Positions 32,891 to 46,791 of a stretch of DNA of 64,000 nucleotides are shown here, one piece after another (position 1 is the first letter of the stretch; every line of letters starts with the position of its first letter). Origin of the DNA: Odiellus spinosus (lineage: Eukaryota > Arthropoda > Arachnida > Opiliones > Phalangiidae); contig OY987231.1 of the NCBI GenBank assembly GCA_963920705.1, positions 9,549,816-9,613,815 of the forward strand, given 5' to 3'. The translations under genes were made by a program, and so were the position numbers. Under the pieces are notes generated by a model that saw only the letters and a list, made by a program, of their open reading frames with translations, did no database searches and had not been told where the DNA came from.

Positions 32891-33557
32891 GAAAAAGGAC
32901 CACATGAAATCCATTGCCTTGTGGAGACTAAGGTGAACTGTATACTATGGGTTTGACCACCTTGTTTTATTCTAGACTTAAATTCTCCGACTTATTAAAG
33001 TTTTCAAATTAGCTCGAGTCTCTAAGGAATTGGGACTATATTTATTCCATCTCTGCCTTAATCAACTCAACAGACGTTCGCGAAACTACTTTTATTCGTT
33101 ACGAGGTTTAACAATTTGTATTAATCCACCTACAGCATGGGCTAGTACGCCAACAGCCTTTGAACAAAAGTACATTAGATCTCGGCCTCTTTACTATAGT
33201 TTGCTCATAAATTAAATATTCGAATTATACCGCGAGGATTTAACGAGGATAAAATATCTAAGATCAACAAATCAAATCCATAGAATTATTAGTGGACCCC
33301 TGGTAAGGAGCTTTTCCCTGAACTCCGAAGCGAAACCCTGGGAACACTTTTACAGGCGTCGTGAGAAAAATCGATATAATTTCTGAATTTCAGGAATTAG
33401 TTATCGCGTAAGAAAAATTTGATATTTCCTTATTTGGTTCAAGAACCGTTAACAAGATGTATACAGGTAGAATAAGCGGATCACCGAGCAAATTGTTAGC
33501 TACTTTAGCTTCGCCTATACTGTTTTTGAAACCAAACTTATGTATTGTAAATAATGA

Positions 33558-33785
33558 TTTAAGTGAATCTGCCAATATTTTTTCGAATACCATATATTTT
33601 TAGTATTATCATACTATTAAAACTCCATATTCAAAATTTTATACCTTTGGGTTGAGGCGTTTTCAAGAAATCTCAAAATGTAAGTGTCAAAAATATTTAG
33701 ATATTATTTTTTTCCTAAATATACGTAATGAACGATAATTTTCGTACGAAAGGTAGGACTTTCTGGATTAAGTATTTTTTCTAAC
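33558..33785. mobile_element. Diverged MITE family B
   Basis: TTTAAGTGAATCTGCCAATA end, then TATTAAAACTCCATATTCAA, TTATACCTTTGGGTTGAGGC and ACGAAAGGTAGGACTTTCTG. All are found in order in the full copy at 49100-49562 read on the opposite strand. Confidence 0.6.
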
Positions 33786-33904
33786 ATTCAAGCAAAGTAA
33801 GATAAGTACCAAAATAACAAAAAGAAAGCATCCTTGCCTAGAATAGAAAAAGTTAGAATTTAATATTGATAAAGGCTCTGATTTCCTAAATATGTCAGAT
33901 TAAA

Positions 33905-34165
33905 ATTCCAATAAATGAGAGATCATCTCTAAAGATTTTTGATCATCCCCATAGGGTCGAACCTAAAGATTTAGAAGTATTATCCCTAAAAGATGATTTA
34001 TTAGAGACTAATTAAATTAAATGCGGTGGGGCCTGGAGGTCATCTAAAGGAGAGGTCTGAATGTCATCCCTAAAGATGTGGTGGCACTAAGGACATATAC
34101 CTAAAGATTGTGTGAGCCTTGAAACATCCCTAAAGATGCAAGGTACTGAAGTTCATCCTAAAGAT
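33905..34165. repeat. Degenerate array of CATCCCTAAAGAT words
   Basis: Eight or more variants of (T)CATCCCTAAAGATG are spaced 25-45 bp apart, with GA-rich sequence between them. Not seen elsewhere in the window. Confidence 0.65.
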
Positions 34166-35033
34166 CGCCTTTTCAACATATATTGGCTAACAAAATTGAA
34201 TGATCACTCAAGTGAATTTAAGTGAGAAATCTATGCATAAATCATTGATAATCTATTCTAGATTTGTTCAAAAGTTTGCAAATTGCTTTTGAACAAAGCT
34301 AGAGTAAGACTGCAGACCTATTTTGATAAAACTCATCGAAAAAAGAAACACTTTTAATTTCAACAGATATTCGTTCTCCACTTTACTAAAACGTCACTGT
34401 AGCTATATAATTCATAAATCGAATTCGATGACACGTTGCCGGGCCCTTCCCCTACAAATTGAATTAAAATCTCCCACGAACCTCATTACCGAATGCATGG
34501 CCTATAAATTCTAAAAATATAAAATGCATTAATTTAAAACGAAAGATAAGGCGCGGTAAAGCGCGTCAATGACTTTTAATTCAACCATAAGGGACAATAT
34601 CAATCCCCCAAACGTTCGCGACTAAATCTGGTTGAGGCCTCTTCGATCTAAATCGCCAAATAAAAGCTCAGGGGGAGAAAGAGAGAACCAGGGAGAGAAA
34701 GAGAGAGATATATACATGGGGTTCAAATGAAATTAGATATATAGTCTGATTCACTTCGAGTTTTCAGCACGAACAAAGCTGCAAAAACTGTACTCCTATC
34801 TCTACAGTTTCGGAACAAAAAGAAGTCAACCAACTCTGCATTCTAATAATTTAGTAAAATATAACGCACTTTAGAAACTGATAAAAAATATATTATATTC
34901 ATTATATTAATTATTGGTTATGTGGCTTAATCATATACGTAATACATTAAAATTATTGAAATTTCTCTTTCTTTGTTCCAATCCTTTATTTGATAAAAAT
35001 CGCAAAACAATTTTAATCTGGTAATGCTTAGTT
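34166..35033. other. Non-coding stretch
   Basis: Contains a purine tract with GAGAAAGAGAGA words at 34670-34712. No supported exon. Confidence 0.35.
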
Positions 35034-35303
35034 GACATTTGAAATTAGGCTTAATCGACGTTTGAAATTACTAAATTAGGCTTAATCGACGTTTGAAATT
35101 TGGCTTAATCGACGTTTGAAATTTGGCTTAATCGACGTTTGAAATTTGGCTTAATCGACGTTTGAAATTAGGCTTATTCGACGTTTGAAATTAGGCTTAT
35201 TCGACGTTTGAAATTAGGCTTATTCGACGTTTGAAATTAGGCTTATTCCACGTTTGAAATTAGGCTTAATCGACGTTTGAAATTAGGCTTAATCGACGTG
35301 TCA
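35034..35303. repeat. 23-bp minisatellite, about 11 copies
   Basis: Unit GACGTTTGAAATTAGGCTTA plus ATC, with T/A (TTTGG/TTAGG) and AATC/ATTC variants grouped in neighbouring units. One unit has an 8-base insertion (ACTAAATT). It lies about 620 bp upstream of the TATA promoter. Confidence 0.92.
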
Positions 35304-35918
35304 AATGAAGCACGTAACATGATTGCTTAAACCGCGTATTTTTAAATTATAATCGTGACTCCACAATTGTCTACATTAGTCACATTTCTATTATTATCTT
35401 CTCGAACTTGATTTCTAAAATAAAGTTTTTTTTTCCGTATCTTTGCGCGAGTTGAAAACTGAAACCTATGTTTCCTACAATAATTAATTATATAAATCTT
35501 AATAACAACCACGGTAATCTAAATTAGGTTATCTCGGAAAACGAAACAACAATCAAATATTAAAATTCAAAATGACATTAAAAATAAATCGAATCACGTT
35601 TAACAACGTCATATGTTTAGACGTACATCTAATAATTCAAAGCGTTTCTGGCATGCAAAATATACGATTATCTTAAAGACGCGATAGTTTATATAGCTTT
35701 CAGTAAATATGCACGCGCGGACAGGGTGGTATTTAATTCAACATTGCCACTGACGGCAGACAGAGAGCGCCCGTGAGAAGCCGAAGAGGCGATAGAATTA
35801 GGACGGAGGGGGGAGGGAACGGGAAGAGATCGTCTCTAACTACCATCCCCCTCGATCGCTGACTGAGAGAGACTGAGAGAAGGCGGGAGGTGGAGGAGGA
35901 AGAGGGGATTCCGGAGCC

Positions 35919-35954
35919 TATAAAAGGAGAGCTTCATCCCGACGCTCCCAATCT
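35919..35954 (+). promoter_or_regulatory. TATA box and initiator
   Basis: TATAAAAG at 35919-35926 is followed 31 bases from its first T to an A in CCAATCT (35948-35954), which fits the YYANWYY initiator. The region just upstream (35760-35915) is GA/GC-rich against an AT-rich background. The predicted transcription start is 35950. Confidence 0.7.
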
Positions 35955-36133
35955 CTCCTCTGGCAGTCGGAGAGAGAAAAAGCAGTGTTCGCTGCTCAGT
36001 CTAGCGCGGTTGCTGTTCTAGATACTCGGTATCGTATCTCGATTTCTCTAACGGTTCGTATATATATATATTTATATACGCAGTAGTTATCGGAGAGTTT
36101 CGGCGGAGAAGTAGAAGACAAAGGCAAGTGGCC

Positions 36134-36268
36134 ATGTGTGCCGCGGTCAAACCAAAGAAGGCTCCTCCTCACCCGGTCAAGAGCTTAGTAGGTCATCGCT
36201 CGCAAGCGCAACCGAGTCAAACAGGCGACAAGCGATTCTCCCCTCAAACCAATCGGAAAATGGTTAAG
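36134..36268 (+). CDS. First coding exon of an unidentified gene
   Basis: After an inferred 184-base 5' leader from 35950, the ATG at 36134 (context GTGGCC) opens 45 codons that end exactly at a strong donor, AAG|GTAAGT, in phase 0. The peptide starts MCAAVKPKKAPPHPV and ends NRKMVK. It is basic and rich in Pro, Lys and Gln with no hydrophobic segment. A second in-frame ATG at 36260 (MVK) may be the main start, making the upstream 42 codons an extension. I do not recognise the family, and downstream exons were not identified in the window. The peptide is too short to assign a function. The promoter, leader and donor together make a real exon likely. Confidence 0.65.
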
Positions 36269-37803
36269 GTAAGTTTTTTTTAACCATTATAGTTCCGGTT
36301 AATCGCGTGAGATATTTATTACGTCAGTGCTTTTTGTTGTCAATACACCTTTGTATCAATATAAGTTGTTGTAGATATTCGTAAAAGTCTAGACGTTATA
36401 TGATATATAATTTTTACATTTCTCGATCACGTTCATTCATTAGAAAGATTAAAAAAAATAGTGTTTGAGAAATCGAATGTTATAAACTAAAGCCAGCGAT
36501 CACGTGGCAAGATTTGTTCTATATTAAAGGTAAGTACGCAAATTTTGTTCGATTTCTCAAACTATCAGATCTATTGTTATCGAAACGAATAAACGCGAAG
36601 CAAACTTCAACTAATATTATCACGTATCATGGCATATTTCTTAAATGGCCATAAAAATATAGCGACGGATGATTTGTATCCTAGTAAGGAGAATTTTTTC
36701 ATATTATAAAGTGGTTGGTATTACGTGAATGTTTTTTTTTTGAATTTCTCCATTACATTCCCCGATAGTTTGGTGAAAAAATACGCTTTTATTAACGAAT
36801 TTTCATAAATTTAATGACGCCATAGCATTGTCACTTGTTAAAAATAACTAAATCTTGTGGAAGAAACTTTTAAGGTTTTAATTAAGTTCAAGAAGATGAC
36901 AATAATGTTTTTATAAGTGGATAAGTGATTCGATATAATCACGCTTTAAATATGACGGTGACAGTATCATGACGTCATGAGGAGAATTACATATTAAAAT
37001 TTTATGTTGTTTTCTGATCTTGAAGAAATGGGAGAAATTTTGTGAGTCAATAATGTATTTTTGAACACTCTACATTTTGGGATATTTCTTATCAATCAGG
37101 TCCCACTAACCTGCAATAAGTGTCTTAAATTCTAGGAACATGTGAGCCAATTAAGGAAGGTGAATAAACCTCCTCTAATATAATTGTGTATATACACAAT
37201 GTAATGTTTTACAAACTTACGCAATTAGACAAATTATTAATTGTATTTACATATATATATGAGAGTCAATTATAAATGAATGTGGTATATTTAAATATTT
37301 AAAAGTGTAATCAGAAAGAGAAGGAATACACTGTCTTGAACAATCTTACTACTGCTTTGATTGTGTACTGTTGGTTTTCTTACTGTACGAATCTGCTTCT
37401 CAGGGTATAAGCACGAAGAAAAGAGGGTAAATATATTTTCTTAATTGGAGGCGTTATGATCGACTTTAATTAGCATGCAACGATTCTAATTAAGATATAT
37501 ACGCGTATAAAAAAGTTCATATTGTTTTGGAAGGAACGTATTGCGAATATATTGTTCATGACCAGGAATTTGTTTCAGGTAGATATTTTACGACTCAAGT
37601 AAATTAGATTTTGTCCAATTTGTAGCTAAACTCAGACGCATCTTGGGTTGTAAACCTATTTTTTATGGAAATTTTGGTCTCCCTGGTAAAATTATATCTC
37701 TTATTGTGGATGGAGTTTCGAGCTGCTGGCAACTACCTCTAGTTTTGACCTGTCAAGTCCTACATTGCCTAAAATAAATTATATAGAAATTACGGGTTAG
37801 CTT
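36269..37803 (+). other. First intron of the 36134 gene
   Basis: AT-rich, no repeat family recognised. A possible 23-base cassette exon is at 37404-37426 (TTCTCAG acceptor, GTAAAT donor), but nothing confirms it. Confidence 0.4.
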
Positions 37804-37956
37804 ATAGAAGAGAACCAATGAACTTTAGAAATTAGTTTACACACCAAAATTGGTCTAATAATTGTTAGACAAATACTCGAATACGTTTTTTTGGCATGGT
37901 GATTCCGAAAATAAATTCAAAATCTGTTCCATATTTAGCTCCAAATTTCCCTTTAA
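37804..37956. mobile_element. Right half of MITE family A
   Basis: AACTTTAGAAATTAGTTTAC, ATGGTGATTCCGAAAATA and TTAGCTCCAAATTTCCCTTT in the same order as the right arms of the other family A copies. The left half is missing. Confidence 0.7.
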
Positions 37957-38131
37957 AATCTTACAAAAAAAAAAGCTTTAAAATCTTACAAAATCTCTAC
38001 CTCTTGGTCAAGATACATTCTAAGAAAAGGCGTTCAATAGTTTTCAGTGATTGTTCGAGTCTGATCGTTAACTTATAATCCTAACTTGAAAAATCGTCGT
38101 TCAGAAGTCGTTTTGATTTGCAAAAACCTTC

Positions 38132-38288
38132 CCTTAAAGGCCTGGGATGCCTTCTGCCTGTCACCTGCCTGTTTCACTGGAAGTGGGCTCACCTTCTGAG
38201 CTTCCTATTGGGTAGCAAGGTGAGAGAAAGCATGGAGGGCGAGTTTGTTTCCAGGGTGACAGGCAGAAGTAATCCTAGGCCTTTAAGG
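38132..38288. mobile_element. Short inverted-repeat element, 157 bp
   Basis: CCTTAAAGGCCTGGGATGCC and TTCTGCCTGTCACC mirror GGTGACAGGCAGAAGTAATC and CTAGGCCTTTAAGG. GC-richer than its surroundings. It lies about 90 bp left of the large fold-back element. Confidence 0.8.
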
Positions 38289-38375
38289 TATAAAAAGGGT
38301 TCAAGTCAGAATAACTTTCACTTTTATCAGAACACTTATACGCGTTCAAAAGCATTCAATATTATTTCATTTTTC

Positions 38376-39885
38376 AAAGAACAACCCAAACTGCCCATAG
38401 GAATTTGGGTAACGTAATGTTAAAATTTTTTGTTTCGCCACTGGTAAAATTTTATTGTGATAGTAAACTAGGGTTGTGTCCTCACCTTTCTACCACAAAA
38501 ATAATCATTTAACCATTATAGTGTGCGAATACAAACCAATTGAAGTTTAGCCCGATAATGTTAAATATAGGCCACATCGTTGGATTCGACAATGGAGTAG
38601 ACTGTCTTCCCCCACCTGAAATCAGTTGAAATTTTGAATATTAGTAGACACACGATAGATAAAGATTCTGGGAAAATATCGTTTGTAACTGCCATGGGAT
38701 TTTTCTCAGCAACGATTTAAATTACCCAGAAATTTGACATAATTTGAGGTGCATGCGGAAGCCCAAAATGCCTGTAAAAGTGTTCAACCTGCCGAACAAC
38801 AAAGTTTTGCAGCAAAGCAAATTCAAGGAGCGAGGCACAGACTATACAGCTAACTCGTATAGTCTTTGTGTTCTGAAAAAACAAAGAGAAATAACACCGC
38901 AAAAGTATACTGTAGTGGTTTTTATTAAGAAACATTATTAGTAATTCGACGAAAAATAACAATTTTAGTGGCATTATATCTCAAACAATGTTAGGTAAAT
39001 CGTCCAAATCACCGGCATCGTCGCAAACTGCACGCAATTTATATTGATACCAGCTACCTCTATCTTCGTGTCGTTTATAGCCCAGGCACCAAATAAGGCT
39101 GCTAACGTGAGTACAAGTTCTGATGGTCAAGTTCCCTCCTTTACAGTTGCAATACCATGAAATAACTGAATCAATCCCGATACCATTAGGAATGTATCGA
39201 ATCAAAGCCTGATGCGTGGTTGATGCTGAGAAATGTCTCCCTACGCGAACACGAATTAGGTCTTTTTCCACATTGTTTGAAATATAATGCCACTAAAATT
39301 GTTATTTTTCGTCGAATTACTAATAATGTTTCTTAATAAAAACCACTACTGTATACTTTTTCGGTGTTATTTCTCTTTGTTTTTTCAGAACACAAAGACT
39401 ATACGAGTTAGCTGTATAGTCTGTGCCTCGCTCCTTGAATTTGCTTTGCTGCAAAACTTTGTTGTTCGGCAGGTTGAACACTTTTACAGGCATTTTGGGC
39501 TTCCGCATGCACCTCAAATTATGTCAAATTTCTGGGTAATTTAAATCGTTGCTGAGAAAAATCCCATGGCAGTTACAAACGATATTTTCCCAGAATCTTT
39601 ATCTATCGTGTGTCTACTAATATTCAAAATTTCAACTGATTTCAGGTGGGGGAAGACAGTCTACTCCATTGTCGAATCCAACGATGTGGCCTATATTTAA
39701 CATTATAGAGATAAACTTCAATTGATTTGTATTCGCACACTATAATGGTTAAATGATTATTTTTGTGGTAGAAAGGTGAGGACACAACCCTAGTTTACTA
39801 TCACAATAAAATTTTACCAGTGGCGAAACAAAAAATTTTAACATTACGTTACCCAAATTCCTATGGGCAGTTTGGGTTGTTCTTT
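38376..39885. mobile_element. Large fold-back element with 615-bp arms, Mutator-like candidate
   Basis: The left arm 38376-38990 (AAAGAACAACCC...) is the reverse complement of 39271-39885, of equal length and with only scattered mismatches, for example CAAAAGTATACTG against GAAAAGTATACAG and TAGCCCGATAA against TATCTCTATAA. The 280-bp spacer (38991-39270) is an open reading frame for a SWIM-like zinc-finger fragment. Long terminal repeats plus a SWIM domain are known from Mutator-like (MULE) transposons, so this may be a non-autonomous derivative. No target duplication was found. Arm mismatches argue against a simple assembly palindrome. Confidence 0.7.
38981..39271 (-). pseudogene. SWIM-type zinc-finger transposase fragment
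   Basis: Reverse-strand open frame of 96 codons occupying the spacer of the fold-back element. It contains SWYCNCKGGN followed by RTCTHVSSLIW and LGYKRHED, that is the C-x-C ... C-x-H zinc ligand pattern of SWIM domains, with a hydrophobic SLIWCLGY helix after it. There is no initiator ATG and no catalytic DDE region, so it is a fragment of a longer protein. The frame stops a few codons into the left arm. SWIM domains occur in MULE transposases and some chromatin proteins; the transposon setting favours the former. Confidence 0.65.
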
Positions 39886-41570
39886 CTGCTCTTTTTCTTG
39901 AGCTTTTTTCGCTCTAACTGTTATTTCTAGTTAGAGACGTAATTCTCGTTTGGAGCTAATATACAATTGAGTAGTAAACCCTTTTTTATGGAAAAATAGT
40001 ACACACCAGGTGAAATTAAAAATCACGGTGCTTGAGAAAAGGCTTTGAAATTACATAAATATATGAAGTCAAATTAATTTCGAGAAAACAACGGCCTTAT
40101 ATAAAATTAAGACCGTAGAGTCATCAGAAAATCGGGGGGATTATATAACATAAGTCTTTCTAAAACCTTATTTACCGGTGTACGGAAATAAGCTGATAAC
40201 CATCATCCGGCCTGTGTATAATAAACGAAAATGGACAAAACCTATCTTTCTAAAGACGTAATCTCTTTACCTTTTTAAGATACGGCAAAAATACGTAGCT
40301 AGCTAGCTTCTACATGAAAGCGCTAGAAAACTAAAAATATCCCCTCTCTCAAAGAAAAGAATANNNNNNNNNNNNNNNNNNNNNNNNNNNNNNNNNNNNN
40401 NNNNNNNNNNNNNNNNNNNNNNNNNNNNNNNNNNNNNNNNNNNNNNNNNNNNNNNNNNNNNNNNNNNNNNNNNNNNNNNNNNNNNNNNNNNNNNNNNNNN
40501 NNNNNNNNNNNNNNNNNNNNNNNNNNNNNNNNNNNNNNNNNNNNNNNNNNNNNNNNNNNNNNNCGGTTTTTTTCCCTGCCATTTTCACCAAGCGAAAGTT
40601 CCCTCTATGCCGCTATAGCGCCCCAAGTAATGGCTAAATGGTGTATTAAAACCCAACCTCTCCTCAAAAGAAGTCCAACGTTTTGAAAAACATAATACTA
40701 TCGTACCAGGGATGATCGATATCATATCATAGTCTAATTTAGTCTTGTTTTATAAGAAAAAACTTCACGGTACATGTACATATTCTAATTACATTTATCT
40801 ATCAATCCATTTATCATTTAACAATTAAAAAAAAAAAAATGATAAGCTTCCGCGACCTGACTATTGCAGGTTTTTTCAATTTCGACTTGTGATACCAGGT
40901 GAAGCGACCAATTCTACATGTACCAATAATTACAGTAAACTCGTGCTTCCTTAAATCTACCTGGTTTATGTTAAAACTTTAAAAGAGCTTCCCTGCTTTT
41001 TTGGCAACATTCAAATTCTTTGATTGATTGAAATAAATTATAAAAAAAAAAAAACGTTTTATAGCTACTTTTTTTACCATATTCAACGAGACTTGGCCTT
41101 TTAAGAAGGAATAGAGGAAAAAATATATAGGCCTTAGTGGGTGGGGAAAGAAATAGCGTTAAGTGTCATTCGATAAAACTGCGGGTTCTCTCTAGAATCG
41201 ATAAGAGAAGACGGGTCTTATAAGATGCAAACGGCGCTGCTCGGAGAGAGAGAGAGAGAGAGAGAAAGAAGGGCTATATATGCTAAAGGAGAAAAGAGGC
41301 TGTTTCTCTCCTTCTCTCGGGGTCTCTCAACCCCTCCTACTCGTCGTAGCGTACTAGAGTCCGAGAGTGAGAAGGAGCGAAAGAGAAACCGTACCTACGA
41401 CGAAACCGCTCGCACGTGATATTCGGGAGGAACGAAGCTGAATTAGATGCCCGGTGTGCCGGTTTGTCTCGCGCCACCACCGAAAATGCATGCGATCGCG
41501 CTATTAAGCACCCTATATTACATATAGAAATATATGAATCTCTTTACAAAATCAAATATATATACCTATA
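39886..41570. other. Non-coding flanks of the gap
   Basis: No exon recognised. A purine tract (GAGA) lies near 41243-41264. ORFs here are simple-sequence artefacts. Confidence 0.35.
40364..40563. other. Assembly gap (200 N)
   Basis: A round 200-base run of N. It is probably a placeholder of unknown true size within or near the gene that starts at 36134. Confidence 0.99.
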
Positions 41571-43925
<2,355 letters not shown>

Positions 43926-44312
43926 AATAAAGGGAGAATGCAACCTAACAACGAGTGATTTTTTTATAGATACCTTATCGTTTAAATAGGCCTACTCTAA
44001 CGATAAAAAAATTTACAAACAAATATTAAACTAGAAATAAATTTAAAACTTACCATCAAAATAGGCTTAGCTGGATTCATGGCGATCCTGCATACCCCAT
44101 ATAAGAGCCATCGATCAATGGCATTGGTCGCTAGTCCTTATAGTTCATGTGATCTCCATAAATCCAGCTTAGCCTATTTTCCGGTTAAGTTTAAAATTTA
44201 TTTCTAGTTTAATATTTGTCTTTAAATTTGTTTACTGTTGGATTAGGCCTAATTAAACGATAAGTAATCGATAAAAAATCACTTGTTGTTAGGTTATACA
44301 TACTCCCTTTAA
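43926..44312. mobile_element. MITE family D, full palindrome
   Basis: AAAGGGAGAATGCAACCTAA at the left, GTTAGGTTATACATACTCCC at the right. The centre has CATATAAGAGCCATCGATCA. Nearly colinear with 25601-26011. Confidence 0.85.
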
Positions 44313-44423
44313 GAACGCTTCAACTCAGAGGTATAAAATTTTGAATATGACGATTTAATAGTATGATAAAACTAAAAATATAATCCATATTTCGAAAATA
44401 AAATGGTGACAGCCTCACTTTAA
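44313..44423. mobile_element. Right half of MITE family B, abutting family D
   Basis: AACGCTTCAACTCAGAGGTA then GAATATGACGATTTAATAGT and the GTGACAGCCTCACTTTAA end. The element starts exactly where the family D copy stops, which suggests that D inserted into B. Confidence 0.75.
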
Positions 44424-45224
44424 AGTAAACCCGAAGATAATCTACATTGAGTAATATTTGTGTTCGTTCCTTCAACGAACGGACATTATCATGACATTAT
44501 GGAAAACTCTGGATGATAGTTTGCCTCCGAAACTGCATTGGCTGCAAGATCCGTCTTGGAATATTTTCATACATAGGCGCGGGTTTATGAGACGCGTTCC
44601 ATCATTGTGTCGGAAGTTTGTCTAGTAAGGTAAGGGTTGGTGGCTTTGCTATCTGCATAAAATTAACGTCGGCGAGAATTCTTGATTGGATAATTACGTG
44701 TTGTTGAAAATTGGGTACATCAGTTATCAAGTTAGCTGCCCGGCTTAATGTTACGGAGGAAAAATAAGAAATTATGTGGTACGTCTAAACTCTAGAGAGG
44801 ATGATATTCATTCAAACGCACAGGAATGTTATAATGTATATTCTAAAATGTATTAACAATATTTCGAATAAAGAATTATTTTAGACTGAAGGTGGTATAA
44901 ACATTCTAAATCTTCATTGAGAAAAATCAAGTGATTTTGTATCGATAAAATTAATTATATACGTATAATTGTTTAGGTACGTCTGTCTGTCCAAGGGGAA
45001 CGCTAAAATGTACACGTAAAGCTAGTTAAATTTCGTTGAATGTATCAAACTCCGGGTTGAATTTGAGTTTTTAATTCAAAACACGCAAGGTTCAGCGTAT
45101 TATCGCGAAACTCAATAAGTCAAGAGCTTTATTTCATACGTCATTTAAGCCTAATGCAAGGTATAATTTATTTATTATATGGTTTGGAGATTATAGCGAT
45201 TTGGAGATTATAACTTAAATGGAA
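44424..45224. other. Non-coding stretch
   Basis: AT-rich; nothing recognised. Confidence 0.3.
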
Positions 45225-45595
45225 AAAATAACTTAAGCGGTAAAAATACTTATTTTATAATCGACATTTAAAATAAACATTTAAACAATTTTACGTCATC
45301 GGTGCTCACGAGCGCTATGAGCTTTACAAGCTAATAACGTAGCTGATGACGTCGACGGTAACATTCCCTAATTAAGCCCCCCCCCCTCTTTTATGATAGC
45401 AACTATTACGTGCTGGAAATAAACTACGTCATATATCGAAAAAAATAAATAAATAACCTATATATTTTAAATATCTTAAGAACGTCTCAAGTCAGAGGTA
45501 TAAAATTTAAAACATGACGATTTAATAGTATGAAAAAACTAAAAATATAATCAATCCAGATGAATTCGAGAAAATATAGTGACAGCCTCAATTTA
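45225..45595. mobile_element. MITE family B, diverged
   Basis: Carries the interior ACTTATTTTATAATCGACAT, the CTACGTCATATATCGAAAAA word, TCAGAGGTATAAAATTTAAA and the right end GTGACAGCCTCAATTTAATT. A C homopolymer (about 45377-45386) interrupts it. Confidence 0.6.
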
Positions 45596-46354
45596 ATTAA
45601 TTCTGAGACACTAACTGAATGTTTTAATACGAAAAAAGGTCATTATTATTAGATAAAAAATATTTGCTATTAATTTTAAAAAATGGTTAAAAAAAATTCC
45701 TGAAATTTCCATTTAACTTCGATTTGAGAATAAAGATCTAAAGATGATAGAACACCTAAACATCTTGACAAACACGCAAAAGCATACTTATTAACATAAA
45801 TACATCGCATCGAACAATGTAAAAAATACGCGTTGTTTTGTTTTGAAACTACACCCCATTCATGAAGGATGTCTTTTTTTATAATAGGTGCTGCTGAAGG
45901 AACCCTTTTACTGCATATTTTTTTTTTTACTTCTTTAAATATATATGCGTCTGACACATTTCTTACCCGCAAAATATACCTCTAAGGGGGTGGGGTATAT
46001 CCCACTCTTTTTTAAACCCAAACTTCCTCGCAAAGGCTCGCGTATTGACAAGTTAAACCTGGGAATATTTTCGCATAAAAAAATAAGAAAAAAAAACTAC
46101 GCCTGTCATACTTCAAAAAAGAGAGTGAGAGAAAGAGGGAATAAACCACGAGAGCATCAAGAGAACCCTAGAAATAGGAAGATATAGAAATATATAGGCT
46201 GTTTCTCAACCAAAAAAAAAAGGCGGTGTTCGAATTTTTCTGGGAGTTTTTTTCCCGTTTTTAGCGCCATTCTAAAAATTTATTTAAGAACGACTAGTGA
46301 AATTATACGCGATGTTTCGTTAGATGTTGAAGATATATGGGTTTGAGGTATTTT
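45596..46354. other. Non-coding stretch
   Basis: No gene recognised. A- and T-rich runs; ORFs at 45676-46187 have no recognisable domain. Confidence 0.3.
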
Positions 46355-46480
46355 ACAGTCGCGGTAATTTTTTCTATGTCATATGCATATGTATATTGAA
46401 TCGTTTTTAACGATCTTTCCGAAAATGCTGCTCAATTTCCTTCTGGAGATGATAAAAAAACCGTAACAACCTCACTTTAA
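46355..46480. mobile_element. MITE family B end fragment
   Basis: ACGATCTTTCCGAAAATGCT, GCTCAATTTCC and CAACCTCACTTTAA, the terminal 120 bp of the family with two base changes in the end motif. Confidence 0.6.
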
Positions 46481-46757
46481 CTATTTTATAACCAATGAGG
46501 TGAAAAGATGGACTTAATGACGTCATTGCCATGCAGCTAGGCCTTATTAGATCTCTCTCTACAAACTTATTTTATTCATGCTAAAATCTGTGATGAACGA
46601 AATTATGGATCTCTTCTCTTGTAAATTTCCCCCATCCACCCCAAAAGAGTCCAAATATACTTCTGTCCCTCCTTTGTTGTGGAATAATGACCTATAAACA
46701 TTAATGGGTGTGTCTAACTACGCGTATGACTTTCTCCGACTTGTTTTGGCGTTTTAT

Positions 46758-46791
<34 letters not shown>

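Noticed and set aside
37404..37426. 23-base cassette exon after the 36134 exon
   Set aside because: Acceptor and donor are plausible, but such short matches arise by chance and no further exon continues the frame.
38717..38974. 85-aa ORF with an identical copy at 39287-39544
   Set aside because: Both are the same arm of the fold-back element read in opposite directions, and each arm is open on both strands by chance. Only the spacer frame has a recognisable domain.
40349..40591. ORF spanning the assembly gap
   Set aside because: Almost entirely N; meaningless.
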